From NCBI GenBank assembly GCA_002368175.1, contig AP018172.1:8373001-8437000 (forward strand): a stretch of 64,000 nt of DNA, given 5' to 3'. Shown here one piece after another: positions 35,999 through 45,515 of the stretch. The first letter of the stretch is position 1, and each line of letters begins with the position of its first letter. The position numbers were made by a program, and so were the translations under genes. This stretch comes from Calothrix sp. NIES-2098 (GTDB lineage: Bacteria; Cyanobacteriota; Cyanobacteriia; Cyanobacteriales; Nostocaceae). The notes below the pieces were generated by a model. The model did not search any database, was not told the origin of the DNA, and was given only the letters and a program-made list of their open reading frames with translations.

Positions 35999-37768
35999 AT
36001 GATTACCGTCAGATCTACGCCGACATTGAATAGGCCTCTCAAATTTCGCTTCGATCTGAAACCTCTCACATTCGGCTTTGTTTTAGCCGCAGTACTGAGT
36101 AACTATCAGGATGCTATTGCCCAAACTCCAAATCCTCAAACTTTACCGCCTGGAAGGATAGAAGAGGTTCCGACTACTCCCTTACCTGCGGATGTGTTGC
36201 CCAAGCCACCAGAAAACAATCAATTACTTCCGCCGCCAACACTACCAGATCCGTCAATTCCCGGACAGGACGACTCTCATGCTAAATTTCGGGTCGATCG
36301 CATTGAAGTTGTTGGCAGTACAGTCTTCAAACCAGAACAGTTTGCTGCAATTACCAATCCCTTCGTTGGCAAAGAACTGACATTTGCAGAATTACTGCAA
36401 ATCAAAGATGCGATTACGAAGCTTTACACTGATAAAGGCTATGTCACTACAGGGGCATTGATTACACCGCAGACAGTAGAAGCTGGCACGATTAAAATTC
36501 AGGTCATCGAGGGTAGTCTGCAAGAAATCAAAATCAGCGGTAATAGACGATTGCGCAGTCAATACATTCGCGATCGCATCCAACTTGGGGCGGGAAAACC
36601 CTTGAATATCCCACGCCTAATGGAAAAACTCCAACTGCTACGCCTCGATCCGCGAATTCAAAATCTCTCAGCGGAATTGCAGATGGGTGTAAGTCCGGGA
36701 ACCAATATATTGCAAGTCGAGGTGCAAGAAGCCGACACATTTTCACTCACAGCTAGCCTCGATAACGGGCGATCGCCTAGTGTTGGCAGTTTCCGTCGGG
36801 GAATAGATCTCCAACAAGCCAATTTACTTGGTTTTGGTGACACCCTGAGCGTCGGATACGCCAATACCGATGGTAGTAATACAATCAATCTCAATTACGC
36901 ACTACCAATTAATCCTCACAACGGCACTCTTTGGTTTGGTTTTAACCAGGGTTGGAACAACGTGATTGAAGAACCATTCAGCGTCTTGGATATTCAATCA
37001 AATACGACATCTTACGAATTTGGCTATCGCCAACCATTGCTGCAAAGACCTACTCAGGATTTAACTGTCGGGTTGTCGTTCTCGCGCCAAGAAAGTCAAA
37101 CAGAGTTGGGCATTGATAACATTGGCCCGTTTCGACTTTCGCCTGGTGCAGATGCCCAAGGCAGAACCAATATTTCTGCCCTCCGCTTCTTTCAGGAGTA
37201 TACCCAGCGCAGCAATCGGCACGTGTTTGCAGTGCGATCGCAATTTAGCTTGGGTGTAGATTGGTTCGATGCGAATGTGAGTCAAGATGGCCCGGATAGC
37301 CGCTTTTTCGCTTGGCGGGGACAAGCGCAATGGGTGCGACAGTTAGCACCAGATACTTTGTTTTTAGCTAGAGGCGATTTACAACTAGCAGCAGATTCTC
37401 TAGTGCCTTTAGAACAATTCGGTCTGGGCGGACAGGTAAGTGTACGAGGCTATCGCCAAGACACATTACTTACAGACAATGGGATGTTGTTTTCCGCAGA
37501 ATTTCGGTTGCCGATTTTACGTGCGCCCAAGCTGGGAGGAGTGCTGCAACTGACACCCTTTATCGATGTGGGTAAAGGTTGGAATACCAAAGGCGACAAT
37601 CCCTCACCAAGTACGTTGGTAGGTACGGGATTAGGACTGCTATGGAAACAGGGCAATAACTTTTCAGCCCGTTTGGATTGGGGTATACCGCTGACATCAG
37701 TAGAGGGGGAAAAGCGATCGCTTCAAGAAAATGGTTTGTACTTCTCAGTGCAGTATTCACCGTTTTAA
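35999..37768 (+). CDS. TpsB-type outer-membrane transporter (ShlB/FhaC/HecB family)
   Basis: 589 residues. A signal peptide (ends near AIAQ, about 42) and a proline-rich linker precede a POTRA_2 domain (about 97-175, FRVDRIEVVGSTVF and TDKGYVTTGALITPQ) and a second POTRA-like segment. A 16-strand barrel follows. VRGYR at 482-486 is the conserved RGY of the L6 loop and LQLTPFIDVGKGW is typical near the end. TpsB proteins bind the N-terminal TPS domain of TpsA partners in the periplasm and pass them through the outer membrane. This is the first gene of an array with five TpsA partners and is the only TpsB in the window. GATAAAAC separates the preceding open frame from the ATG; the ribosome site is weak (AAGGAT about 11 bases upstream). 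Confidence 0.95.
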   Translation: MITVRSTPTLNRPLKFRFDLKPLTFGFVLAAVLSNYQDAIAQTPNPQTLPPGRIEEVPTTPLPADVLPKPPENNQLLPPPTLPDPSIPGQDDSHAKFRVDRIEVVGSTVFKPEQFAAITNPFVGKELTFAELLQIKDAITKLYTDKGYVTTGALITPQTVEAGTIKIQVIEGSLQEIKISGNRRLRSQYIRDRIQLGAGKPLNIPRLMEKLQLLRLDPRIQNLSAELQMGVSPGTNILQVEVQEADTFSLTASLDNGRSPSVGSFRRGIDLQQANLLGFGDTLSVGYANTDGSNTINLNYALPINPHNGTLWFGFNQGWNNVIEEPFSVLDIQSNTTSYEFGYRQPLLQRPTQDLTVGLSFSRQESQTELGIDNIGPFRLSPGADAQGRTNISALRFFQEYTQRSNRHVFAVRSQFSLGVDWFDANVSQDGPDSRFFAWRGQAQWVRQLAPDTLFLARGDLQLAADSLVPLEQFGLGGQVSVRGYRQDTLLTDNGMLFSAEFRLPILRAPKLGGVLQLTPFIDVGKGWNTKGDNPSPSTLVGTGLGLLWKQGNNFSARLDWGIPLTSVEGEKRSLQENGLYFSVQYSPF

Positions 37769-37832
37769 AACAGGCGATTGCTCTGGCATTTCAGCAAATT
37801 GAAATGTGTAGGTATCAAGGACAAACTAAACA

Positions 37833-40307
37833 ATGAAAACAACCTCTATGCGGCTGGTTTTGGTAAATAGCATTTTGAGAATTAGCATACCTTTGAGTGC
37901 TACTCTCCTCTGCTGGAGTGTCAGCAACGCCCAAGTAACATCCGACAACACCCTCAACACCACTGTCTCTCAAAGTGGCGATAACTTTACTATCATCAAC
38001 GGTAATCTGCGAGGGAATAATCTATTCCATAGTTTCAGTCAGTTCTCAATACCTACAGGTGGTTCTGCCCTCTTCGACAATCCAATCGATGTCCAAAATA
38101 TCTTCGCCCGTGTCACAGGAGGTAGTGTATCCAATATCGATGGGCTAATCCGCGCCAATGGTAGCGCCAATTTGTTCCTACTTAATCCTGCGGGGATTTT
38201 GTTTGGGCCTAATGCCAGTCTTAATATTGGCGGCTCGTTTGTTGCTACAAGTGCTAACAGCGTAGTATTTGCAGATGGCTTGAAGTTTAGTGCCACCGAT
38301 ACTGTATCGCCTCCCTTATTGACTATTAGCGTCCCTACTGGCTTGCAATTTGGCAGCAATCCCGGAGCCATTACTGTTCAAGGATCTGGGCATAATGCAC
38401 AACTGGGCGACGCACTTCAGGTTTCTGGACTAAATCTCGGTACAAGAGGACTACAGGTGCAACCTGAAAAAACCCTAGCATTAGTGGGTGGAAATGTGGC
38501 GTTGGATGGAGGCTTACTCTCCGCACCAGGAGGACAAATAGAACTCGGTAGCATTACTAGCGGAAACGTTGTTCTCAATTCCATTCCTCAAGGATTTATG
38601 CTGAGTTATCCCAATACTTCAAGTTTTGGCGATATTCAAATTACCCAACGAGCTTTAGCATCTACACGCGATCTCAGCGAAAAAAGTGGCGGAGCTATCC
38701 AAATTCAGGGCAAACAAGTCAGCATCCAAGATGGTTCCCTGATATTAGTACAAAATCGCAGTAATCAAACTGCTGGCGATATTGTAATCAATGCTACAGA
38801 TTTTTTGGATATTATCGGCAAGTCCCCTGATTTTAAGAGTTCCAGCAGTTTAGTGAATGAAACTACATCCTCCGGTGCGGCAGGAAATGTTTTAATTACC
38901 ACTCCACAATTGAATATCGATCGCGGTGGCTATATCTTCAACCGTACTTTTAGCAAAGCATCAGCTGGCAATATTGTAATCAATACTGATGATATGCGGG
39001 TCAATGGTTTTGCGTTGGGCGATCCTTCCCCTTTTCGATCGGTAAGCCAAATCTTAGCCGCTTCTTATGCGGGTGGACAGGGTGGAAATATTGCCATCTC
39101 CACTCAAAATCTGTCTGTTTTGGCTGGAGCCAATATAGCAGCAAGACCCTATAATTCTGGCAAGGGCGGCGATCTCAATATCAAGGCAGATACGATTCAG
39201 GTGACGACTGCGGGATCTCCCAGCGGTAATTATTTTAGTTTAATTTCTACTGCCACATTCGGGTCTGGTAATGCTGGGAATTTGAACATCGATACCCGCA
39301 CGCTGTCAGTGCAAGGTGGCGGGAGAGTGTCTGCTTCTAGCATAGTTTTAGGAAATGCAGGTTCGCTTACCATCAATGCGTCTGAATCAATTGATGTGAG
39401 TGGTGTCAAAGATGCTCAAAATCCCAGCTACATTGGTACAGCCGTTCGTCCTGTTGGTTTTTTTAGTAACATTTCCAAAGCTAATGCAGGTGACACCACC
39501 ATTAATACGCCAATTTTTAACATTACTGATGGTGCAACAGTTTTTGTCCAAAATCTTGGCTCTGGTACAGCTGGCACTCTGCGCATTAATGCCAATACCC
39601 TCAAACTTCACAATACAGCAAACATTTCAGCGTCTACAAAAGCGGGAGAAGGCGGCAACATCAACCTGCAACTGCGGGACATATTGCTAATGCGTCAAGG
39701 CAGTTTTGTCAGTGCAGAAGCAGGTGGTAGTGGCAATGGTGGCGATATTACGATCGCCGCACCCGTGATTGTAGGGCTGGAAAACAGTGATATTATTGCC
39801 AACGCTGTACAAGGACGGGGTGGTAACATCCAAATCACCACTCAAAGCATCCTCGGACTGGAGTATCGCGACCAACTGACCCCCGAAAATGATATCACCG
39901 CCAGTTCCCAATTTGGCTTAAGTGGCACAGTTCAAGTCAATACCATCGGTATCGATCCGAACTCTGGTTTAGTTGAACTGCCAGCAAATGTCACAGATCC
40001 ATCTCAAAAAATTGCTACAGGCTGTGCGGCTAGGCAAGGCAGCCGATTTGTTGCCACAGGACGGGGTGGTTTACCGCAAAATCCCACGCAACAGGTAACG
40101 AGCGATCGCACTTGGTCTGATGTCCGCGATATCTCTGAATACAAAAAAACGAGTGAGGTAATTACTCAAACACCCACATCGGCAGAGGATCTCATCCAAG
40201 CTACTTCTTGGCATCGCAACGCTGACGGCAAAGTCGAGTTAGTTGCAACCCCATCTCCCAGACAAGTGCAGTCGCAGTTAACTTGTGCTGCGATTCCGAA
40301 GAGTTAA
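37833..40307 (+). CDS. TpsA adhesin 1 of the array
   Basis: 824 residues. The signal peptide ends near SNAQ (about 34). The TPS domain (about 35-190) contains NNLFHSFSQFSIPTGGSALF and NPAGI at 118-122 (Ala in place of the usual Asn). The beta-helical body has the repeated GNAGNL, GAAGNV and GGNI turns. The C-terminal tail has TGC731 and LTC818, the only cysteines of the mature protein, plus SDRTWSDVRD and ATSWHRNADGKVELV. It follows tpsB by 64 bp and is the proximal partner of the transporter. The product is probably a surface-retained adhesin. ATG at 37833. Confidence 0.95.
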   Translation: MKTTSMRLVLVNSILRISIPLSATLLCWSVSNAQVTSDNTLNTTVSQSGDNFTIINGNLRGNNLFHSFSQFSIPTGGSALFDNPIDVQNIFARVTGGSVSNIDGLIRANGSANLFLLNPAGILFGPNASLNIGGSFVATSANSVVFADGLKFSATDTVSPPLLTISVPTGLQFGSNPGAITVQGSGHNAQLGDALQVSGLNLGTRGLQVQPEKTLALVGGNVALDGGLLSAPGGQIELGSITSGNVVLNSIPQGFMLSYPNTSSFGDIQITQRALASTRDLSEKSGGAIQIQGKQVSIQDGSLILVQNRSNQTAGDIVINATDFLDIIGKSPDFKSSSSLVNETTSSGAAGNVLITTPQLNIDRGGYIFNRTFSKASAGNIVINTDDMRVNGFALGDPSPFRSVSQILAASYAGGQGGNIAISTQNLSVLAGANIAARPYNSGKGGDLNIKADTIQVTTAGSPSGNYFSLISTATFGSGNAGNLNIDTRTLSVQGGGRVSASSIVLGNAGSLTINASESIDVSGVKDAQNPSYIGTAVRPVGFFSNISKANAGDTTINTPIFNITDGATVFVQNLGSGTAGTLRINANTLKLHNTANISASTKAGEGGNINLQLRDILLMRQGSFVSAEAGGSGNGGDITIAAPVIVGLENSDIIANAVQGRGGNIQITTQSILGLEYRDQLTPENDITASSQFGLSGTVQVNTIGIDPNSGLVELPANVTDPSQKIATGCAARQGSRFVATGRGGLPQNPTQQVTSDRTWSDVRDISEYKKTSEVITQTPTSAEDLIQATSWHRNADGKVELVATPSPRQVQSQLTCAAIPKS

Positions 40308-40387
40308 TATGCCCTGGAATTCAAACATTTCATATCATGTCCAGCAATATCATCTAAAAAAATACAAGTATAAGAAATTACGGTGTT

Positions 40388-42889
40388 ATGCGATATTTCT
40401 CTATTCAGTTGGGTTTAGTTAATCAATTATTCACAGGTTTAATACTGCCATTAGGGGCAATATTCTTTGGGAGTAGCTGTGTCTATGCTCAGATAACTTC
40501 AGATGGCAGCCTGAATACCACAGTCTCTCAAAATGGCGATCGCTTCATGATTACTAATGGTAGTGCCGCAGGCAGCAATCTGTTTCACAGCTTTGGGCAG
40601 TTTTCCGTTCCCACAGGTGGTTCAGCCACATTTGATTTACTCAATACACCCAACATTTCCAAGATTTTCAGCCGAGTCACTGGGGGTAGCATTTCCAATA
40701 TTGATGGCTTGATTCAAACAATCAATAGCAGCAATCCTGTGAGTCTATTCTTACTCAATCCCAACGGCATCGTATTTGGCTCCAATGCCAGCCTGAATAT
40801 TGGTGGTTCGTTTGTGGGGACGACAGCTAATAGCGTTAAGTTTGCCGATGGAACGGAGTTTAGCGCTACGAATTTGACGAACCAACCTCTATTAACAATG
40901 AATGTACCCATCGGTTTGCAAATGGGAAGTAATCCTGGTGCGATTACCGTCCAGAACACCGGACATCGTTTGAATTTCTTTATCAACCCTCTAGTCTCTT
41001 CTCCAGATCGCAGCAACAATCCTCTGGGATTAAGCGTTAATAACGGCAATACCTTGGCATTAGTTGGCGGAGAAATTGCTTTAGATGGTGGAGTATTAAC
41101 TACACCCTCTGGACATATTGAACTTGGTAGCGCCAGCAACGGAACAGTTAATCTCAACATCTCCTCTCCTATTTGGAGTTTTGACTATAGTAATCTTCAG
41201 CAATTTGGTAATATTCAGCTTTCGCATCAATCCCTAGCCGATGCTAGTGGTACTCCTGGGGGTTCGATTCACTTCCAAGGTCGGAATATTAGTTTAAATG
41301 ATGGTTCTGCTGCCTTATTAATTCACCAAGGAGGTGGCAATTCAGGCGATATTAGCGTTAATGCTAGTGGATCGTTAACACTCCGGGGATTGGGCACAGA
41401 TGGATTTCCACAAAGTCTGTTGCGTGCTGATAACTTTGGCGATGCGGGAGCAGGTAATATTGTCGTTTCTGCTTCACAACTATTCCTCCAAGATGGGGGA
41501 TCTCTGCATGGCATGAATTTTGGTGCAGGCGCAGGAAGTAATATCTCTGTAGAAATTGGGGATTTGCTTCAGGTTGTGGGACTATCACCAATTAGCGGAT
41601 TTGCCAGTTCAATTAACACAATCAGCAGAAGTTCTGGGAAAAGTGGTGATATTCGAGTTATCACCAACAAAATGCAAATTTTAGATGGTGCTGTCATTGG
41701 TAATTCTCCTTGGGCAGATGGTCTAGGAGGTAACACCACAATTAATGCTTCTGACTCCATCGAAATCAGCGGTGAAAATTCAAAAAACTTGGCTGATAGC
41801 GTCATAGTTGTAGGCACGTTCAGCCAAGCGAACGCGGGTCAATTAACTATTAACACTCCCAAACTCAGGTTGCGAGATGGTGGAGGCATAGTAGCCTCTA
41901 CCGTCAATAGCGGCAACGGTGGGGATTTGGTAATCAATGCTTCCGATACTGTTGAAGTCAGTGGCGTAGGTAGCATTTCTGGTCTTCCCAGCCGCATCGG
42001 TGCTAGAGCAGAGTTGCTCGCACCACCGATTCGGCAACTATTTGGATTACCAGATGCGATCACAGGTAATACGGGCAAACTCGTCCTCAATAGCCCACAC
42101 TTGGAAATTACAGATGGAGCAATTGTTGGTGTTGACCATCAAGGTATTGGTGATGCGGGAAAACTAGAAATTAATGCAGGTTCAATCCGGTTGGATAACG
42201 GTGGTAGCCTGACTGCTGCAACTGCTCAGGGTGAAGGTGGTAACATTTTTGTCCAGACAAATGATTTGCTGATGCGTCGTGGTAGTTCAATAGTGACGAA
42301 TGCAGGCGGGATTGGTAATGGCGGTAACATTACTATTAACTCTCCCGTTATCGTCGGCTGGGAAAACAGCGATATCGTCGCCAATGCAGTCGAAGGTAAC
42401 GGCGGAAACATTAACATTACTACCCAAGGCATATTCGGCTTACAATACCGCGATCGCCTCACCTCAGAAAACGATATCACTGCGAGTTCTAAATTTGGGG
42501 TCAACGGTACAGTAAATATTAATACTATTGGTGTCGATCCAAATTCTGGCTTAATTGAACTGCCAGCAAATGTCACCGATCCATCACAACAAATTGCTAC
42601 AGGCTGTGCGGCTAGTCAAGGGAGTCGGTTTGTAGCTACAGGACGGGGTGGTGTACCGCAAAATCCTAACCAACAAGTAACGAGCGATCGCACTTGGTCT
42701 GATACCCGCGACATCTCCGCATTTCGTCAAACTCAGCTAGTACAAGCCAAAATCCTCCCATCTCCAGAAACCCTTGTCCAAGCGACATCCTGGCGAAGAA
42801 ATGCCCAAGGAAAAGTGGAATTAGTTGCGGCTAAATCTTCTAATCAGATGCAACCATCCTTAACCTGTGCTGCCATGACCAAAAATTAA
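40388..42889 (+). CDS. TpsA adhesin 2 of the array
   Basis: 833 residues. Signal peptide about 1-36 (IFFGSSCVYAQ); TPS domain with NLFHSFGQFSVPTGGSATFD and NPNGI at 124-128. A body of GGNI/GNTGKL-type beta-helix turns follows. The C-terminal tail has C740 and C827, again 87 residues apart and the only mature cysteines. Compared with copy 1, the TPS domain has an FDLLNTPNI insertion, a form shared with copies 3 and 4, so the array contains two TPS-domain subtypes. It is 80 bp behind copy 1. Confidence 0.95.
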   Translation: MRYFSIQLGLVNQLFTGLILPLGAIFFGSSCVYAQITSDGSLNTTVSQNGDRFMITNGSAAGSNLFHSFGQFSVPTGGSATFDLLNTPNISKIFSRVTGGSISNIDGLIQTINSSNPVSLFLLNPNGIVFGSNASLNIGGSFVGTTANSVKFADGTEFSATNLTNQPLLTMNVPIGLQMGSNPGAITVQNTGHRLNFFINPLVSSPDRSNNPLGLSVNNGNTLALVGGEIALDGGVLTTPSGHIELGSASNGTVNLNISSPIWSFDYSNLQQFGNIQLSHQSLADASGTPGGSIHFQGRNISLNDGSAALLIHQGGGNSGDISVNASGSLTLRGLGTDGFPQSLLRADNFGDAGAGNIVVSASQLFLQDGGSLHGMNFGAGAGSNISVEIGDLLQVVGLSPISGFASSINTISRSSGKSGDIRVITNKMQILDGAVIGNSPWADGLGGNTTINASDSIEISGENSKNLADSVIVVGTFSQANAGQLTINTPKLRLRDGGGIVASTVNSGNGGDLVINASDTVEVSGVGSISGLPSRIGARAELLAPPIRQLFGLPDAITGNTGKLVLNSPHLEITDGAIVGVDHQGIGDAGKLEINAGSIRLDNGGSLTAATAQGEGGNIFVQTNDLLMRRGSSIVTNAGGIGNGGNITINSPVIVGWENSDIVANAVEGNGGNINITTQGIFGLQYRDRLTSENDITASSKFGVNGTVNINTIGVDPNSGLIELPANVTDPSQQIATGCAASQGSRFVATGRGGVPQNPNQQVTSDRTWSDTRDISAFRQTQLVQAKILPSPETLVQATSWRRNAQGKVELVAAKSSNQMQPSLTCAAMTKN

Positions 42890-42969
42890 TTTTCGTCAAG
42901 TTGCTTGGAAGTACTAGTCAACAAATAATTCAGCGAAGCATAAATATATACTTGTCTAAATATTATGGT

Positions 42970-45471
42970 ATGAAGATAACTTTTGTGTGCTTGGGTCTAG
43001 TCTGTGGTGTTGTAGCTGCTGGAATGTCCCCATCAGTAATGGCTCAGATAATATCAGATGGCACAACCAAGACCTTCGTTAATCCCAATGGCAATAATTT
43101 TATAATTATTAATGGTACTACAAAAGGTAACAATTTATTTCACAGCTTCAGTAATTTCTCTATCCCAAATAAAGGTTCTGCAATCTTTGATTTAGTTAAC
43201 ACACCCAACATTACAACTATCTTTAGTCGAGTTACGGGTGGAAACGTTTCTCAGATTGATGGATTAATTCAAACCATTAATAATAATCCCAATAATGCGG
43301 TCAGTTTGTTTTTAATGAATCCTAACGGGATTATCTTGGGACAAAATGCCAAGTTAGATATTAGTGGTTCCTTTGTGGCAACGACGGCGAATAGTATCAA
43401 GTTTCAAGATGGAGTCGAGTTTAGTGCAGCAAACTCCGCAACAACACCATTGTTAACCATGAGTGTACCTATTGGGTTGCAGATGGGGCAGAATTCGGGA
43501 ACAATTACCGTACAAGGAACTGGACATCTCATTACCACCGGATTTTTTGCCCCCGCCGATCGCAGCCAAAATCCCATCGGATTACAAATTCAGGCAGGCA
43601 ATACCTTGGGATTGATTGCTAAAGGTGTAAATTTCTCTAGTGGTGTTGTGACTACAAATGGAGGTGGACACCTAGAAATAGGTAGTATTAGTGATGGCTT
43701 AGTCAAGCTCAACTTAACTTCAACTGGACTAGTTGGAGACTATTCCGCAGTCAGTCAATTCAACGACATTAATTTTGCAAAACAATCTTTGTTAGATGCC
43801 AGTGGTAGCGGTGGTTCAATCCAATTGCAAGGACGAAATATTAGCTTCACGGAAGGTTCTGGTGCTTTACTGCAAAACGTTGGGATACAACAACCCGCCA
43901 AGGGAATTACAGTCAAAGCTACTGAAACTGTTAGTCTCACACGAAATACATCCGATGGCAAATTAAGCAGTTTTATCCAAATCGACAACTTAGGTATCAC
44001 ACCAACTGGAGATATCAACCTTGCTGCTGCGCAATTATCCCTCAAAGATGGAGCAAACATCCATAACTGGACATTTACACCCATAAATGGTGGCAATATT
44101 ACAGCCAATATTACAGGTGCGATCGTAGTTGATGGATTTGTCCCCACCAATCCCATCGTTTCAACTTCCATCACCTCCATCACATTGAATTCTGGTAAAG
44201 CCGGTGATATTAACGTCTCAGCTAATGACCTCAGAATTCTCGATAGTGGCAGTATTAGTACTATATCCGCAGGTTCCGGCCAGGCTGGAATTTTACAATT
44301 TAATATCGCAGATTTACTTGAAATTGCTGGCAATAACCCCTTTACAGCATTATCTAGTTCAGTAATTTCATCGGCTAGTAATACAGGTGATTCTGGTAGC
44401 TCCTTCATCAACACATCTAGACTAGTAATTCGAGATAGTGGACTGCTGGGTTCTAGCACCGTTGCATCAGGTGTAGCAGGTAACGTGATAGTCAATGCTT
44501 CCAAATCTGTAGAAGTTAGAGGTAAAGATGATGGTTCGATTCTTCCTGCCCGTATTGCTTCAAGTGCCGAAATTGTCGATCCAGTTACTCAAGCTATCCT
44601 TAGACTTCCTGCCATTCCTAGCGGTAAAGCAGGTTCTCTTACCATCAAAACCCCTTTGTTAAAAGTCACAGACGGAGGATTGGTCACTGTCAGAAATGAT
44701 GGACCGAACAGTGCAGGAGATTTGCAGATTAATGCCAATGCAATTTTTCTCAGCAACCAAGGTATCATCAACGCATCAACTGCTTCTGGGAATGGGGGAG
44801 ATGTCAAATTAAACATACAAGATTATCTGCTGATGCGTCACAATAGCCTTATTTCGGCCACCGCCGCAGGTAAAGGTAATGGTGGTAATGTGTCAATTAA
44901 CGTACCGATCGCCATTGGGTTAGAAAACAGCGATATTATCGCTAACGCTTTTGAAGGTCGTGGTGGCAATATCAACATTACTACTCAAGGAATAATCGGT
45001 CTAGAGTTTCGTAATACCCTCACACCTCGCATAGACCCGACCAATGATATTACTGCAAGTTCCCAATTCAACGTTAATGGTACGGTACAAATCAATAACA
45101 TTGGAGTTGACCCCAATTCTGGTTTAGTCGAATTACCAGCAAATGTCACCGATCCATCACAGCAAATTGCTACAGGCTGTGCGGCTAGTCAAGGCAGTCG
45201 ATTTGTAGCTACAGGACGAGGTGGTGTACCACAAAATCCCACCCAGGAAGTGGGCAGCGATCGCACTTGGTCTGATGTCCGCGATCTGAACGCATTCCAC
45301 AAAACACAAGCTTTACAAGCGCAAACACCAACAATACCACAGGTTCTTGCACCAGCTACTTCTTGGCATCGCAATGCCCAAGGTAAGATTGAGCTTGTTG
45401 CAGATAACTCTTCTACGAGGGTGCGATCGCTCCTTACCTGTGCAGCTATTTCTCAACAGCGAGCGAATTAA
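42970..45471 (+). CDS. TpsA adhesin 3 of the array
   Basis: 833 residues from the ATG at 42970, which gives a clean signal peptide (KITFVCLGLVCGVVAAG ending near MAQ, 26). The open frame continues upstream to a TTG at 42901, only 11 bp after copy 2, and that extension is unlikely. TPS domain with NLFHSFSNFSIPNKGSAIFD and NPNGI at 117-121; body of GGNV/GGNI turns; tail cysteines C737 and C824, 87 apart. The 3' part is very similar to copies 2 and 5. It is the last adhesin before the inserted LRV gene. Confidence 0.93.
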   Translation: MKITFVCLGLVCGVVAAGMSPSVMAQIISDGTTKTFVNPNGNNFIIINGTTKGNNLFHSFSNFSIPNKGSAIFDLVNTPNITTIFSRVTGGNVSQIDGLIQTINNNPNNAVSLFLMNPNGIILGQNAKLDISGSFVATTANSIKFQDGVEFSAANSATTPLLTMSVPIGLQMGQNSGTITVQGTGHLITTGFFAPADRSQNPIGLQIQAGNTLGLIAKGVNFSSGVVTTNGGGHLEIGSISDGLVKLNLTSTGLVGDYSAVSQFNDINFAKQSLLDASGSGGSIQLQGRNISFTEGSGALLQNVGIQQPAKGITVKATETVSLTRNTSDGKLSSFIQIDNLGITPTGDINLAAAQLSLKDGANIHNWTFTPINGGNITANITGAIVVDGFVPTNPIVSTSITSITLNSGKAGDINVSANDLRILDSGSISTISAGSGQAGILQFNIADLLEIAGNNPFTALSSSVISSASNTGDSGSSFINTSRLVIRDSGLLGSSTVASGVAGNVIVNASKSVEVRGKDDGSILPARIASSAEIVDPVTQAILRLPAIPSGKAGSLTIKTPLLKVTDGGLVTVRNDGPNSAGDLQINANAIFLSNQGIINASTASGNGGDVKLNIQDYLLMRHNSLISATAAGKGNGGNVSINVPIAIGLENSDIIANAFEGRGGNINITTQGIIGLEFRNTLTPRIDPTNDITASSQFNVNGTVQINNIGVDPNSGLVELPANVTDPSQQIATGCAASQGSRFVATGRGGVPQNPTQEVGSDRTWSDVRDLNAFHKTQALQAQTPTIPQVLAPATSWHRNAQGKIELVADNSSTRVRSLLTCAAISQQRAN

Positions 45472-45515
45472 TTTATTAGCACTAACGTCCAAAGTAACAA
45501 ATAAAATTATGATTG

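Noticed and set aside
43755..44504. A 249-codon open frame on the minus strand inside tpsA copy 3
   Set aside because: Antisense to a strong adhesin gene; beta-helix coding sequence lacks stops in that frame because of its repeated Gly/Asn/Ala codons. Similar shadows occur in the other adhesin copies.
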